Assembly (NCBI RefSeq): GCF_900113615.1
Contig: NZ_FOPZ01000022.1
Span: 1 to 56,363, forward strand
From: Halorubrum aquaticum
GTDB lineage: Archaea > Halobacteriota > Halobacteria > Halobacteriales > Haloferacaceae
Direction: 5' to 3'
Length of the DNA: 56,363 nucleotides
Shown here: one piece after another, positions 23,801 to 32,779 of the stretch
Position numbering within the stretch: position 1 is the first letter of the stretch
How the letters are laid out: each line of letters starts with the position of its first letter
Program-made: the position numbers and the translations under genes
The notes under the pieces: model-generated
What the model was told of the DNA's origin: nothing
The model's input: the letters and a program-made list of their open reading frames with translations, nothing else
Database searches by the model: none

Positions 23801-23868
23801 GAGAACGAAACCGACCGGAAAGCGGGGAGAACGAAACCGACCGGAAAGCGGAGAGAACGAGGAGACGG
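23801..23868. repeat. 26-bp tandem repeat downstream of aEF-2
   Basis: Units GAGAACGAAACCGACCGGAA followed by AGCGG(G/A) begin at 23801, 23827 and 23853. The first two are nearly identical and the third is partial and diverged. Confidence 0.8.
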
Positions 23869-23869
23869 G

Positions 23870-23898
23870 AAAAACGCGACCGCGACCGAATCGTCGCG
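23870..23898 (-). terminator. Probable terminator of aEF-2
   Basis: CGCGAC-CGAATC-GTCGCG (23881-23898) forms a perfect 6-bp hairpin just after the aEF-2 stop. On the minus strand it is followed by GTCGCGTTTTTCCC. Confidence 0.5.
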
Positions 23899-23903
23899 TC
23901 AGT

Positions 23904-26093
23904 TCAGATGTAGTCGATCGAGCTGGGCAGTTCGAGCTTCATTCCCTTGCGCTCGCGGATCTCCATGATCTTCTCGCGCTGGAGGTTGTCGACGAGCACG
24001 CGGAAGCCGGCGTTCTCCGTGTTCCAGGAGGCGCGGCCCTCGGTGGCCGAGCGGATGTCGGAGGAGAACCCGATCATCTCCTCGACGGGCGCGATGCCCT
24101 CGACGACCATCAGGTCGCCCTCCTGGTACATGTCGTCGACGCGACCGCGACGACCCTGGATCTCGCCCGAGGCCGCGCCCATGTGTTCGCTGGGCACGTC
24201 GATCCGGACGTCCTGGATCGGCTCGAGCAGGCGGACCTCGCCGTCGATCAGCGCGCGGTGGACCGCGTCGCGGACGGCGGGGATGACCTGTGCGGGACCG
24301 CGGTGGATGGTGTCCTCGTGGAGCTTCGCGTCGTGGAGGCGGAACAGCGACCCCTGAACCGGCTCGGCGGCCAGCGGGCCGTCGTCGAGCGCCTCCTGAA
24401 GCCCCTCTAAGACGAGTTCCATCGTCTCGTTGAGGTGCTGGATACCTTTCGTGTCGTCGATGAGGATGTTGGTCCGGTGGATGTCCTCGACGTTCTGGGA
24501 GGTGTCCTTGTCCATGCCGGCCTCCTGAAGCGCCTCGCGGCGCTCCAGTTCGGGCATGTCCATGGAGACCTCGCCGAGCTGGATGGCGTCGACGATGTCC
24601 TGGGCCATCGGCTCGACCGTGAGGTAGAACTTGTTGTGGCGGTTCGGCGACTGCCCCTCGACCTCGCGGGACGCCTCCTGGGGCTGTTCACGGAAGACGA
24701 CGATCGGTTCGCCGGTGATGACCGGGATGCCCTGGTTGTCGCGGATCCGCTGGGTGATCACTTCGAGGTGGAGCTCGCCCTGCCCGCTGATGAGGTGCTC
24801 GCCGGTGTCCTCGTTGATCTCGATCTGGATCGTCGGGTCCTCCTTGGCGACCTGCTGGAGCGTCTCGATGAGCTTCGGCAGGTCGTCCATGCTCTGGGCC
24901 TCGACGGACTTCGTGATGACCGGCTCGGAGATGTGCTCGATCGACTCGAACGGCGTCATCTCCACGGAGGAGACGGTCGAGCCGGCGATGGCGTCGCGCA
25001 GGCCGGTGACGGAGGCGATGTTCCCGGCGGGGACGTGCTCCACCTCCTCGCGTTCCGACCCCATGAAGAGGCCGACGCTCTGGATGCGGTTCTTGCCCGC
25101 GGTGCCGGAGACGTACAGCTCCTGCCCCTTCTCGAGGGTACCGGAGAAGACGCGACCCGTCGCGATCTCGCCCGCGTGCGGGTCCATCGAGATGTCGGTG
25201 ACCATGAAGACGACCTCGCCGTCCTCGTCGACCAGCTGCATCCCCTCGGCCAGCGTGGAGTCCGGGTCGCCGCGCCAGATGCGCGGGACGCGGCGGGGCT
25301 GTGCGTCGACCGGGTTCGGGAAGTGCTCACAGACCATGTCGAGCACGACGGTCGACAGCGGCGTGCGCTCGTGGAGCTCGTCGCGCTTGTCGTTCTGTTC
25401 GAGCTCCATGATGTCGCCGAAGTCCATGCCGGTCCGCTGCATCGACGGCATCGAGACGCCCCACTTGTACAGCGCGGAGCCGAACCCGACCGTGCCGTCC
25501 TCGACGGAGACGGTCCAGTCCTCGGGGATGTCGTCCATGTTCTCGGCCATCCCGCGGATGAGCTCGTTCACGTCGGCGATGACGGAGAGCAGCCGTTCCT
25601 GCATCTCCTGGGGTCCCTCCTGAAGCTCGCTGATGAGGCGGTCGACCTTGTTGATGAACAGCGTCGGCTTCACGCCCTCGCGCAGCGCCTGCCGGAGCAC
25701 GGTCTCCGTCTGGGGCATCGCGCCCTCGACGGCGTCGACGACCACGAGCGCGCCGTCGACCGCGCGCATAGCGCGGGTGACGTCGCCGCCGAAGTCGACG
25801 TGTCCCGGCGTGTCGATGAGGTTGATGAGGTGGTTGGTGTCCTCGTATTCGTGGGTCATCGAGACGTTCGCCGCGTCGATGGTGATCCCACGCTCCTGTT
25901 CGTCCTCCTTCGTGTCCATCGCGAGCTGCTCGCCCGCGGTGTCCTGGGAGATCATGCCGGCGCCGGCCAGCAGGTTGTCGGAGAGCGTCGTCTTCCCGTG
26001 ATCGACGTGGGCGGCGATGGCGATGTTCCGGATGTGCTCCGGGTTGTCCATCAGCCGCTCACACTCTTGAACGATCTTCTTGCGTCGGCCCAT
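23904..26093 (-). CDS. fusA: Translation elongation factor aEF-2
   Basis: This 729-residue ribosomal translocase starts at ATG 26093 ([15 protein letters not shown]), where TTTTGACC near 26123 gives leaderless spacing. G motifs are [18 protein letters not shown] and NKVD. The [10 protein letters not shown] and the C-terminal domain IV/V sequences are intact. The diphthamide loop region near the C-terminus includes the conserved His in the [18 protein letters not shown] block. Normally this gene sits with tuf and rps10. Here hom, the ACT protein and a low-GC insert separate them, and rps12/rps7 are not in the window. Confidence 0.97.
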   Translation of the reverse strand: MGRRKKIVQECERLMDNPEHIRNIAIAAHVDHGKTTLSDNLLAGAGMISQDTAGEQLAMDTKEDEQERGITIDAANVSMTHEYEDTNHLINLIDTPGHVDFGGDVTRAMRAVDGALVVVDAVEGAMPQTETVLRQALREGVKPTLFINKVDRLISELQEGPQEMQERLLSVIADVNELIRGMAENMDDIPEDWTVSVEDGTVGFGSALYKWGVSMPSMQRTGMDFGDIMELEQNDKRDELHERTPLSTVVLDMVCEHFPNPVDAQPRRVPRIWRGDPDSTLAEGMQLVDEDGEVVFMVTDISMDPHAGEIATGRVFSGTLEKGQELYVSGTAGKNRIQSVGLFMGSEREEVEHVPAGNIASVTGLRDAIAGSTVSSVEMTPFESIEHISEPVITKSVEAQSMDDLPKLIETLQQVAKEDPTIQIEINEDTGEHLISGQGELHLEVITQRIRDNQGIPVITGEPIVVFREQPQEASREVEGQSPNRHNKFYLTVEPMAQDIVDAIQLGEVSMDMPELERREALQEAGMDKDTSQNVEDIHRTNILIDDTKGIQHLNETMELVLEGLQEALDDGPLAAEPVQGSLFRLHDAKLHEDTIHRGPAQVIPAVRDAVHRALIDGEVRLLEPIQDVRIDVPSEHMGAASGEIQGRRGRVDDMYQEGDLMVVEGIAPVEEMIGFSSDIRSATEGRASWNTENAGFRVLVDNLQREKIMEIRERKGMKLELPSSIDYI

Positions 26094-26274
26094 TATACCG
26101 CGTGTTACCGACAGCAGGGTCAAAAGGGTAGTGTTTCTCCGCGGCCGTTTCGTGGAGGATCGGGGCCGATCCGCGCCGATTTCGTGTCGATCGCTCGCAC
26201 GGTTCGACGCCCGTCACCCCGCGGTTCCGAGCCGCCCCGCACGGATTTAAGTGACCGGTCGGAAAGGGGGAGAC

Positions 26275-26922
26275 ATGAACGAGACGCTCTCGCGGATCGT
26301 CGACAGCGGCGTCGTCGCGGTGTTGCGCGGCGTGCCGGCCGATCAGCTCATCGGGATCGCCGAGGCGCTACACGCCGGCGGAGTCACCGCCGTCGAGATC
26401 ACCGCCGACACGCCGGAGGTCGCCGACCTCATCGGCGACGTGGCCGGATCGTTCGACGACGACGAGGTCGTGGTCGGCACCGGTACCGTCCTCGATAGCG
26501 AGACCGCGAGAACCACCCTCATGGCCGGCGCGGAGTTCGTCGTCTCGCCGAGCCTCCACGAGGACGTCATCGAGACGTGTAACCGGTACGGGGCCGTGAG
26601 CGCGCCCGGGGTCATGACGCCGACGGAGGCGGTCCGCGGCTACGAGGCCGGCGCGGACTTCGTGAAGGTGTTCCCCGCGAAGACGGTCGGCCCCGCCCAC
26701 GTCGGCGCGATGAAGGGGCCGCTCGGCCAGATCCCGATGATGCCGACTGGCGGCGTCGGCCCGGACAACGCCGCTGACTTCATCGACGCCGGCGCGTTCG
26801 CCGTCGGCGCCGGCGGCGCGCTCGTCGACTACGACGCGGCCGCGCGCGCGGACTACGAGGCGATCACGGAGACCGCCCGCGAGTTCACGCGGATCGTCGA
26901 GGAGGCGCGCGCGGACGAGTAG
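26275..26922 (+). CDS. kdgA: 2-keto-3-deoxy-6-phosphogluconate (KDPG) aldolase
   Basis: This class I aldolase splits KDPG to pyruvate and glyceraldehyde-3-phosphate in the semiphosphorylated Entner-Doudoroff route. The 215-residue TIM barrel has AVLRGVPADQ, the catalytic Glu in VEITADTPE, the Schiff-base Lys in GADFVKVFPAK and the phosphate site MPTGGVGPDN. ATG 26275 is favoured over 26251: TTTAAG (26246-26251) is a TATA at the right distance and AAGGGGGAGA precedes the ATG. It is divergent from aEF-2. azf, 24 kb away, is another sugar-catabolic gene of the same organism. Confidence 0.88.
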   Translation: MNETLSRIVDSGVVAVLRGVPADQLIGIAEALHAGGVTAVEITADTPEVADLIGDVAGSFDDDEVVVGTGTVLDSETARTTLMAGAEFVVSPSLHEDVIETCNRYGAVSAPGVMTPTEAVRGYEAGADFVKVFPAKTVGPAHVGAMKGPLGQIPMMPTGGVGPDNAADFIDAGAFAVGAGGALVDYDAAARADYEAITETAREFTRIVEEARADE

Positions 26923-27033
26923 TCGGACCGAACGGGTACCCGGGCCGGACGAGTAGTCGGGTCGGAGGAGTCGCCCGGAACGTCATCCGCGACCGGAACG
27001 TTTTCCGAGCGGCCTTCGTAGCTTCGCCCGTCG

Positions 27034-27339
27034 ATGATCGTGTTACACGCCGTGTTTCCGATCGCATCGGAGAGGCTCGACGAGGCGCTCGACCACGCGG
27101 AGACGCTCGTCGAGGAGTCGAACGAGGAGGACGGCACCATCGAGTACCGCGCGGCCACGGACGTCGAGGACGGGACGACTCTCCGGTTCTTCGAGCAGTA
27201 CGAGGACGCGGCGGCGTTCGAGGCGCACACGGAGACCGACCACTTCAAAGCGTTCGAGGCCGCGCTTCCGGACCTGCTCGCCGGGGAACCGCGGGTGACG
27301 CGGTTCGAGGTCGACTCGGCGACGGAACTCGACCTGTGA
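27034..27339 (+). CDS. Antibiotic biosynthesis monooxygenase (ABM) fold protein
   Basis: This 101-residue dimeric ferredoxin-like fold protein has the ABM pattern. It opens MIVLHAVFPI, then has EESNEEDGTIEYRAATDVEDG, the strand TLRFFEQYEDAAAFEAHTET and DHFKAFEAALPDLL. Members range from quinol monooxygenases to small heme or chaperone-like proteins, and the activity here cannot be assigned. CGTTTTCC near 27000 gives leaderless spacing. It follows kdgA by 111 nt but has its own promoter. Confidence 0.8.
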   Translation: MIVLHAVFPIASERLDEALDHAETLVEESNEEDGTIEYRAATDVEDGTTLRFFEQYEDAAAFEAHTETDHFKAFEAALPDLLAGEPRVTRFEVDSATELDL

Positions 27340-27378
27340 GCCGGAGCGCGAGGTGACCGGTTCACCGGGCGGACCGTT

Positions 27379-27555
27379 TCTTACTCGCTGACGGTGCGGC
27401 GCACGGTGCCAAAGCCCCGGCCGAACCGCGACCACACCTCGCGCCTCCCCAGCCTCGTTGCTCGCGCTTTTCAAGCGCTCGCAACTCCCTCGCGCGCGAC
27501 TCGCGGCTCCGCCGCTCGTTCCGCGCGCGCCGACCGTCTCACGGAGTCACGCTCA
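27379..27555. repeat. Dispersed intergenic repeat, divergent copy 3
   Basis: This shares the order of blocks with copies 1 and 2: CGCTGACGG near the start, GCCAAAGCCCCGGCC, then CTCGCGCCTCCCCAGCCTCG (copies 1 and 2 have CTCACGCCTCCCCAGCCTCG). It is shorter and ends before the polC stop. A hairpin, GTGC-GGC-GCAC, sits where copies 1 and 2 have theirs (27394-27404). Like them it lies just downstream of genes, between the ABM gene and the end of polC. Confidence 0.65.
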
Positions 27556-27574
27556 CAGGGTCACGTTCACAGGA

Positions 27575-30500
27575 TCACATGAAGTCCGCGATGCCGGACT
27601 GCTTGTTGGTGTCGTCCTCGAAGATCGACTCCAGCGAGTCGTCCAACACCTTCAGCCGCTGTTTGGTGTAGGGCCGGCAGCCGAACCGCTCCGCGACCTC
27701 GATCGCGGTGTCGACGTACTTGCTCACGGAGCCCTCGTGGACGGTGAGGTTCACCCGGCCGCCGCACTCCCGGCAGTCGCCGGAAAGCGGCATCCGGCGG
27801 TACTTCTCGCCGCAGTCGAGACACCGCGTCTCCTGGCGGGAGAAGGCCCGCAGGTTCCCGATGATGTCGGGCAGGAAGTGGTACTCGATGACGCGCTCCG
27901 CGACGTCCGTCTCGTCGACCGCCCGGACCTTCCGGGCGAGTTCCAACTGGGCGTCCATCTTCTCCATCATGTCGCCGAGCGTCTTGTACGCCGACAGGTC
28001 CGGCCCCATCGCGATGTCGGTCGTGTCGTGGGTGTGGTCGAACCCGCGGTACTCGTCGTCGGTCCCGAGCGTGTCCTCGCCGAGTCTGATCCGGTCCTCG
28101 ACCGCCTCCGGGTCGGCCATCTCGCGGGTCGCCTCGTAGAACTCCAGCGGATAGCGTCGCACGACGTCCATGTTGTGCGCCTCGTCGTCGATCTCCGAGG
28201 GGTCGATCCGCGAAGACATCACGAGAGGCGCGTCCATCTTCCCGCCCCGCTGGTTCGGGAGAAAAGTTTTCGAAAAGTTGAGAAGACCGTCCATGAGAAG
28301 CATCACACAATCTTCGTCACCATCGCAGTTTCGACGCTTGGCGGCGTGAAAGTACGGATGAGCGTATCCTACCGCGGCCGAAGTGAATCCAATCACCCTC
28401 CCGACAGTTGCGGCGCTCGTGTGCGGGGCCATCCCGAAGACGAGCTCGCCGACGAGGTCGTCGCGCTCGTTCACCTCGTAGAAGCGGGGGAGGTCGTAGA
28501 ACTGCGCGAGGAGGTCGTCGACGAAGTCCGCGGTCTTCAGCATGTGTTCGGCCGCCCCGTCCGAGAGCACCACGTCCTGTACCTTCAGCTCGACCAGCTG
28601 GTCGTCGTGCCGGAGCGGGTCGCCGTCGATGTCCGTCTCGTAACCCAGCTCCCGGAAGTGGTCGGCGGTGACGTCGAGCTCCTCCGGGCGGACCGACGTG
28701 ACCGGGAGGTCGGTCATGTCGTACCGGACCGTCCCGTCCTTGAACGAGGTGACGCCGTTCTTCGCGCGGAGGATCCCCTTCTCGATGGCTTCAGGCGTCT
28801 TGTTCGTCGAGGTGAGCCCCTGAACCCCCTTCAGGATCTCGAAGGCGGACTCGCGCTCGCCGACGACCTCCATCGCCGAGCGGTAGGCGTCGTTGAGGTC
28901 GACCTCCTGATAGGTGGCCGCGGTCACCTCCCATTCACAGCGCGGACACTCGACGCGGCCGGCCTCGTCGGGCTCACAGACGGTCCCGCAGTCGCCGCAC
29001 TCGTAGTGGGGCTCGGTGTGGGTGCCGCAGTCGGGACACGCCGATCGGTAGGTGTGGGTGCCGCAGTCGGGACACGCCCGGTCGGCGACCTCGAGTTCAT
29101 GGTGGCCGCGTCGACCGCGGTCGTCCATCGTCGACGCGGCCTTCGCCACGTCGCGTTGGGGGCCGCCGGCCTCGTTGATCGGGAACAGCGTGTGGACCGC
29201 CGGCGAGAGGTCGCGGCTCTCCGACTTCTCCGGCCGGCCCATCCGGTTGCCGATCCGGACCGGCGCTCGCTCGCGGACCTCGAATGGCGCGACCGCGTCC
29301 ACGGCCTTCACGGCGTTGTCGCCGCCGTCCCACTCGCGGGCCTCCCGCGGGAGGTCCGCCCCCTCCCACTCCCTCCGGAGCCCGTCGTCGACCCCGAGCG
29401 ACCGCGCGAGCGGCCGCCACGTCGGGACCCGGAGCGCGTCGGGCGTGGCGGCGTGCTCGACGAGCAGGGTCTCGAGCGCGCGCGCGACTTCGTCCGTATG
29501 CTCGATCGCCAGCACGCCCTCGACGACCTCGCCGTCGGCGACGGCGGCCGCGAGCGTCTCGAAGGCGTCGACCGACACGTCGTGCCAGAGGTAGGTGTAC
29601 TCGGGGTGGAGCGGGCAGTCGTAGGACTCCGCCCACTCCAGCGCCTCGGCGGGGTCCGGGTGTTCGAGGTCGACGTTGGGGTCGTCGTCGAGCGCCTGGA
29701 CGTCGGCACCAGCCGCCTCGAACTCCTGGACCCACCACTCGTAGACGTACGACGCGGGCGCGAGCGGGTGGTTGTTCTCGACGAACTCGCCGTAGTTGAC
29801 GAGGTACTCGCCCAGATCGAGGATCTCCTCCACGCCGTTGCGCACCGCGAGCGCCTCCTCGGGGTCGTCGATCCGCCGGACCTCGCCGTTCGCGAGCTTC
29901 ACCGTCGGCCCCTCGATGGAGTCGACGGGGACGACGCCCGCGGCCTTCCCCGGACGCTCGGTCTTGATCTGCGTTCCGGTCGCCAGGAAGTCGTCCACGA
30001 GGTGCATCGTCGCCGGGTGGACGCCCGCGGTCGCGAACCCGTGGTTTCTCGCACGGCCGTATCTGAGCCTGAACCCGCCGTCCTCCGAGGGGTGCGTGAA
30101 CACCGGTCGCCCGGCGATCAGGTCCCGCAGGAACTTCTGTGAGGGCTTCGGACGGAGCGGCCCGGCGGGGGCGGAATCGTCGTCGCCCTCGTCGCCGTTC
30201 GCGTCCCCGGCCTGCTCGTCCTCACCGTTCGCGTCGTCGGTCTCCCCGTCCCCGTCGTCTCCGTCGTTGCTCCCCCCTTCCTCGCCGTCGGCTCCGTCCT
30301 TCCCGATCGTCCCGTCGATGAGGTCCTGAAGCCACGGCCAGTCGACCTCGTCGAGGTCGCGGGTGTACCGCTGGATCTTCGGGGCCTTCAACGCGATCCC
30401 CTCCGCGGCGACGAGACACATCCCGCCGCGCGGGGAGTTGGTGTCGACCCGCTCGAGGTCGCGGAACCCCGAGACCTCCTCGTCGCCGGTCGCCTCCCCG

Positions 30501-31141
30501 TCGAGCATGATGGGGAGGTTCTCCGCGATGAACTTCGATTCCTTATCCTTCGGCGTGTACTGGAGCCCGGTCTCGCGGTCGTAGAGCGCGATCTCCTCGG
30601 CGTACCGCTCGACCTCCTCGGTCCGTGCGTGGTACTCGTCGATACCCAAGAGCGCCCGCGCGTAGTCGGCGACGAGGACCGAGAGCGCCTGTGCGGTCCC
30701 GCCCGCCGACCGGATCGGTCCGGCGTAGTAGACGTTGATGAACTCCGTGCCGTCGTCGTTCTGTAACAGCTCGACGCGGTCGATCCCCTCGATCGGCGCG
30801 GCGACGACGCCCTCGGTGAGCAGCGCGACGGCGGTCCTGACCGCGCCCTCGATCTTGCCGGCCCGGGAGTCGTAGTCGCCGACGGTCCCCTCGACGAAGT
30901 CGGTGACGAGCTCGAGGGCGGCCTCCTCGCGGGACATCTCGCCTTCGAGCTCGCGGACGCGCTCGGCGACGCCGTCGATCCCGAGGATGTTCTCGACGCG
31001 GTCGGCCATGTCGCGGGCGACCGGGATCTCGATCTCCGGCTCGGGGTCCTTTCCCTGCGCCTTCGCGGTCTCCGCGACCTCGAACGCCTCGTCGAGCCGC
31101 TCCTCGAGCCGGGCGAAGTAGCGCTCGTCGTCCGGTCTCAT
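27575..31141 (-). CDS. polC: DNA polymerase D large (catalytic) subunit DP2
   Basis: This replicative polymerase, 1188 residues from ATG 31141, forms PolD with the exonuclease subunit. The N-terminal region has VYYAGPIRSAGGTAQALSVL. A glycine/aspartate-rich acidic insert lies near residues 305-350. Zinc ribbons are CPDCGTHTYRSACPDCG and CGDCGTVCEP...CPRCEW, plus a C-terminal CLDCG...CRECG. The active-site acidic motif is NCDGDED (N938). That is a known intein site, and no intein is present. The surrounding 28256-28410 is much AT-richer than the rest of the gene. Longer in-frame starts add arginine-rich sequence and are rejected. Confidence 0.94.
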   Translation of the reverse strand: MRPDDERYFARLEERLDEAFEVAETAKAQGKDPEPEIEIPVARDMADRVENILGIDGVAERVRELEGEMSREEAALELVTDFVEGTVGDYDSRAGKIEGAVRTAVALLTEGVVAAPIEGIDRVELLQNDDGTEFINVYYAGPIRSAGGTAQALSVLVADYARALLGIDEYHARTEEVERYAEEIALYDRETGLQYTPKDKESKFIAENLPIMLDGEATGDEEVSGFRDLERVDTNSPRGGMCLVAAEGIALKAPKIQRYTRDLDEVDWPWLQDLIDGTIGKDGADGEEGGSNDGDDGDGETDDANGEDEQAGDANGDEGDDDSAPAGPLRPKPSQKFLRDLIAGRPVFTHPSEDGGFRLRYGRARNHGFATAGVHPATMHLVDDFLATGTQIKTERPGKAAGVVPVDSIEGPTVKLANGEVRRIDDPEEALAVRNGVEEILDLGEYLVNYGEFVENNHPLAPASYVYEWWVQEFEAAGADVQALDDDPNVDLEHPDPAEALEWAESYDCPLHPEYTYLWHDVSVDAFETLAAAVADGEVVEGVLAIEHTDEVARALETLLVEHAATPDALRVPTWRPLARSLGVDDGLRREWEGADLPREAREWDGGDNAVKAVDAVAPFEVRERAPVRIGNRMGRPEKSESRDLSPAVHTLFPINEAGGPQRDVAKAASTMDDRGRRGHHELEVADRACPDCGTHTYRSACPDCGTHTEPHYECGDCGTVCEPDEAGRVECPRCEWEVTAATYQEVDLNDAYRSAMEVVGERESAFEILKGVQGLTSTNKTPEAIEKGILRAKNGVTSFKDGTVRYDMTDLPVTSVRPEELDVTADHFRELGYETDIDGDPLRHDDQLVELKVQDVVLSDGAAEHMLKTADFVDDLLAQFYDLPRFYEVNERDDLVGELVFGMAPHTSAATVGRVIGFTSAAVGYAHPYFHAAKRRNCDGDEDCVMLLMDGLLNFSKTFLPNQRGGKMDAPLVMSSRIDPSEIDDEAHNMDVVRRYPLEFYEATREMADPEAVEDRIRLGEDTLGTDDEYRGFDHTHDTTDIAMGPDLSAYKTLGDMMEKMDAQLELARKVRAVDETDVAERVIEYHFLPDIIGNLRAFSRQETRCLDCGEKYRRMPLSGDCRECGGRVNLTVHEGSVSKYVDTAIEVAERFGCRPYTKQRLKVLDDSLESIFEDDTNKQSGIADFM

Positions 31142-31175
31142 CGCCGCCGCCGGGTCGGAGCCCTCGGTCCCGAGA

Positions 31176-31595
31176 TCAGAGCCATAGGTCCAGGTCGGTG
31201 ACCGGGTCGTGTTCGCGCTCGAGCGGCTCCGCGAACGCCCGGAGGTGACACTCGCCGGCCCAGACGGTCGCCGAGTCGAGGTGGCCGGCGAGCGCCTGTC
31301 CGCTCGGTCGCGACACCACCGCGTGGGTGTGCGCGAAGACATCGTCCTCCAGAAGCGAGACGTTGCCGACGCAGGCGGCGACCTCGAGCGGCTCGTCGAA
31401 GGTCACCGAGCGATACTCCGTCTCCTCCTGGTCGTAGAACCAGACCTCCGCGTCCTGGACCGCGCCGAGCGCCGAGAACCACCCGGCGTCCACGCCCTCC
31501 TCGCGGGCGAGGTCCTCGATCTCCTCGCGCCAGTCGGCCCCCGTCTCGAACCGCGCGACGTACTCCGCCGTCGGTTCGACTTCGCGGTACTGCAT
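31176..31595 (-). CDS. PPC (DUF296) domain protein, putative DNA-binding
   Basis: From ATG 31595 (MQYREVEP) this encodes 139 residues forming one PPC/DUF296 domain. It has ADWREEIEDLAREEGVDAG, ALGAVQDAEVWFYD and the conserved metal-like signature FAHTHAVVSRPSGQALAGHL. Prokaryotic members form trimers; the domain is named for plant AT-hook proteins, but DNA binding in archaea is not established. CTTTTTG near 31620 gives leaderless spacing. It ends 34 nt before polC on the same strand, so the two could be cotranscribed. Confidence 0.82.
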   Translation of the reverse strand: MQYREVEPTAEYVARFETGADWREEIEDLAREEGVDAGWFSALGAVQDAEVWFYDQEETEYRSVTFDEPLEVAACVGNVSLLEDDVFAHTHAVVSRPSGQALAGHLDSATVWAGECHLRAFAEPLEREHDPVTDLDLWL

Positions 31596-31663
31596 AGGAA
31601 CCGGTGACGGGCCACGGGACAAAAAGCCTTCAGTCGAGCGGAATCGGCGCGGAGAGCGTTTTG

Positions 31664-31675
31664 ATATCGCGATAT
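31664..31675. promoter_or_regulatory. Perfect 12-bp palindrome ATATCGCGATAT
   Basis: This lies in an AT-rich intergenic stretch about 70 nt upstream of the PPC gene start and downstream of the NifU-like gene. It could be an operator of the PPC/polC unit. The rest of 31623-31795 shows no gene. Confidence 0.35.
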
Positions 31676-31795
31676 ACGATTTATCGGCTTGCGAAAGAGG
31701 GATTGACCGTCGAACGAAGTGGCACGAGAAACGTCGACGCCGTCGGCTATCGTGCGGGAAAACGCGAGAAGAACCGGTCTAGAGGGGTATCGAAC

Positions 31796-32167
31796 TCAGA
31801 AGGGGGCCTGCGGCCCCTCGTCGTCGTCGCCGTCGGTCGTCTCGCCGGGGAACGACGGGGACATCCCGCCGCCGGTGCCGCCGAGGTCGCCGTCCGCGCC
31901 CGCGCCCATCCCGGTGTCGGCGTGAACGGTCTCGATCTCGGGGATCTCCTTGACCATCCGGGACTTGATCGCCTGGATCGTCATCGGGGAGATGCCGCAG
32001 CCGGAACACGCGCCGCCGAGCTGGATCTGGACCTCGCCGGTCTCCCGGTCGAGGTGGCTGATCGCGGCGCTGCCGCCGTGCATCTGGATCTGCGGGAAGT
32101 TGCGCCGCAGGAAGTTGGTGACCCGCTCGCGAAGGTCGTTGTCCGCGTCGCTCGTTTCCGTGCTCAT
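31796..32167 (-). CDS. NifU C-terminal domain Fe-S scaffold protein
   Basis: This 123-residue protein has the NifU-like/NFU fold. It shows the helix VTNFLRRNFPQIQMHGGSA, the strand ISHLDRETGEVQIQLGGAC, the cluster-binding CSGCG (CxxC) and SRMVKEIPEIETV, then a Gly/Asp-rich tail. It would carry a 4Fe-4S or 2Fe-2S cluster and pass it to apo-enzymes. GGCATAAGCC (32187-32196) lies at TATA spacing for ATG 32167. It follows the DUF5783-like gene by 54 nt. Confidence 0.9.
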   Translation of the reverse strand: MSTETSDADNDLRERVTNFLRRNFPQIQMHGGSAAISHLDRETGEVQIQLGGACSGCGISPMTIQAIKSRMVKEIPEIETVHADTGMGAGADGDLGGTGGGMSPSFPGETTDGDDDEGPQAPF

Positions 32168-32221
32168 GCCTCCGAGTTGGTGGTCGGTCGGCTTATGCCT
32201 TTGGTTCGGGTGGATCGCCGG

Positions 32222-32548
32222 TCATTCGGGCGGTTCGACGCCGAGCGTCCGGTAGAGCTCCGTCTCGATCCGGTCGACGTACTCCTCGAGGGTGGCCTCG
32301 AACTTCTCGTCGTCGACGAGGACGCCCTGGAGTCGCTCGCGGGGGTTCTCGGGCAGTTGAACGCGGAACTTGCCGTCCTCGTACATCGGCTCGGACTCGT
32401 TGAGCACCATCTGGTCGATCCCGTGGACCAGCTCGGAGTCGTAGCGCTCGTTCATCTGGTTGAACGCGTTCTTGTACGCCCGCTGGAGCTCGGGGAAGTA
32501 GTGAGCGTACTTGTCCTCGAACTTCTCGGGGTCGAACTCGTCGGCCAT
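32222..32548 (-). CDS. Conserved haloarchaeal small protein (DUF5783-like)
   Basis: From ATG 32548 this encodes 108 residues, highly charged and predicted helical (MADEFDPEKFEDKYAHYFPE, LQRAYKNAFNQMNERYDSEL). It ends in an amphipathic stretch, YVDRIETELYRTLGV. It looks like the conserved haloarchaeal DUF5783 group, function unknown. An in-frame ATG at 32638 would add 30 arginine-rich residues and has an AT-rich element (32671-32700) at TATA distance. I prefer 32548 because the conserved sequence starts there and CTTTTTCC is about 28 nt upstream. Confidence 0.7.
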   Translation of the reverse strand: MADEFDPEKFEDKYAHYFPELQRAYKNAFNQMNERYDSELVHGIDQMVLNESEPMYEDGKFRVQLPENPRERLQGVLVDDEKFEATLEEYVDRIETELYRTLGVEPPE

Positions 32549-32676
32549 ATCGATGACGAGGGTTCGCCGGGGAAAAAGCCGGTCGATCCGCGGGAGCCGA
32601 CCGTCGTACGGCACTCTCGTCGACGAACGTGCCGGCATGCGTCGGTTCGGCCGGCCCGGTTGCCCGAAGGTGAATA

Positions 32677-32705
32677 AATCACATAACGCGATATGAAATG
32701 TGATT
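32677..32705. promoter_or_regulatory. Inverted repeat AATCACAT...ATGTGATT in AT-rich intergenic DNA
   Basis: A perfect 8-bp inverted repeat (32677-32684 and 32698-32705) flanks AACGCGATATGAA. It lies between the lpdA stop and the DUF5783-like gene, next to the TTTATT element on the minus strand. This looks like an operator around a promoter, regulator unknown. Confidence 0.45.
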
Positions 32706-32779
32706 CGCGTCGGACGACCAACATCGACCGCCGGCACGCGGAGGCGACGCTCACGGCGTCAGGAAGAAAGAGGACGGAA

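Noticed and set aside
24435-26498. Long plus-strand frame (687 codons) opposite aEF-2
   Set aside because: Antisense shadow of a well-conserved gene.
27458-30142. Long plus-strand frame (894 codons) opposite polC
   Set aside because: It is an antisense shadow of polC. High GC keeps off-frames open; it has no domains and the composition of a mirror frame.
27575-31141. Intein within polC
   Set aside because: The protein reads through the NCDGDED site without an inserted Cys...Asn splicing block, and the length is normal.
31142-31342. 67-residue N-terminal extension of polC
   Set aside because: Ser/Arg-rich off-frame-like sequence overlapping the PPC gene. The conserved protein starts at 31141.
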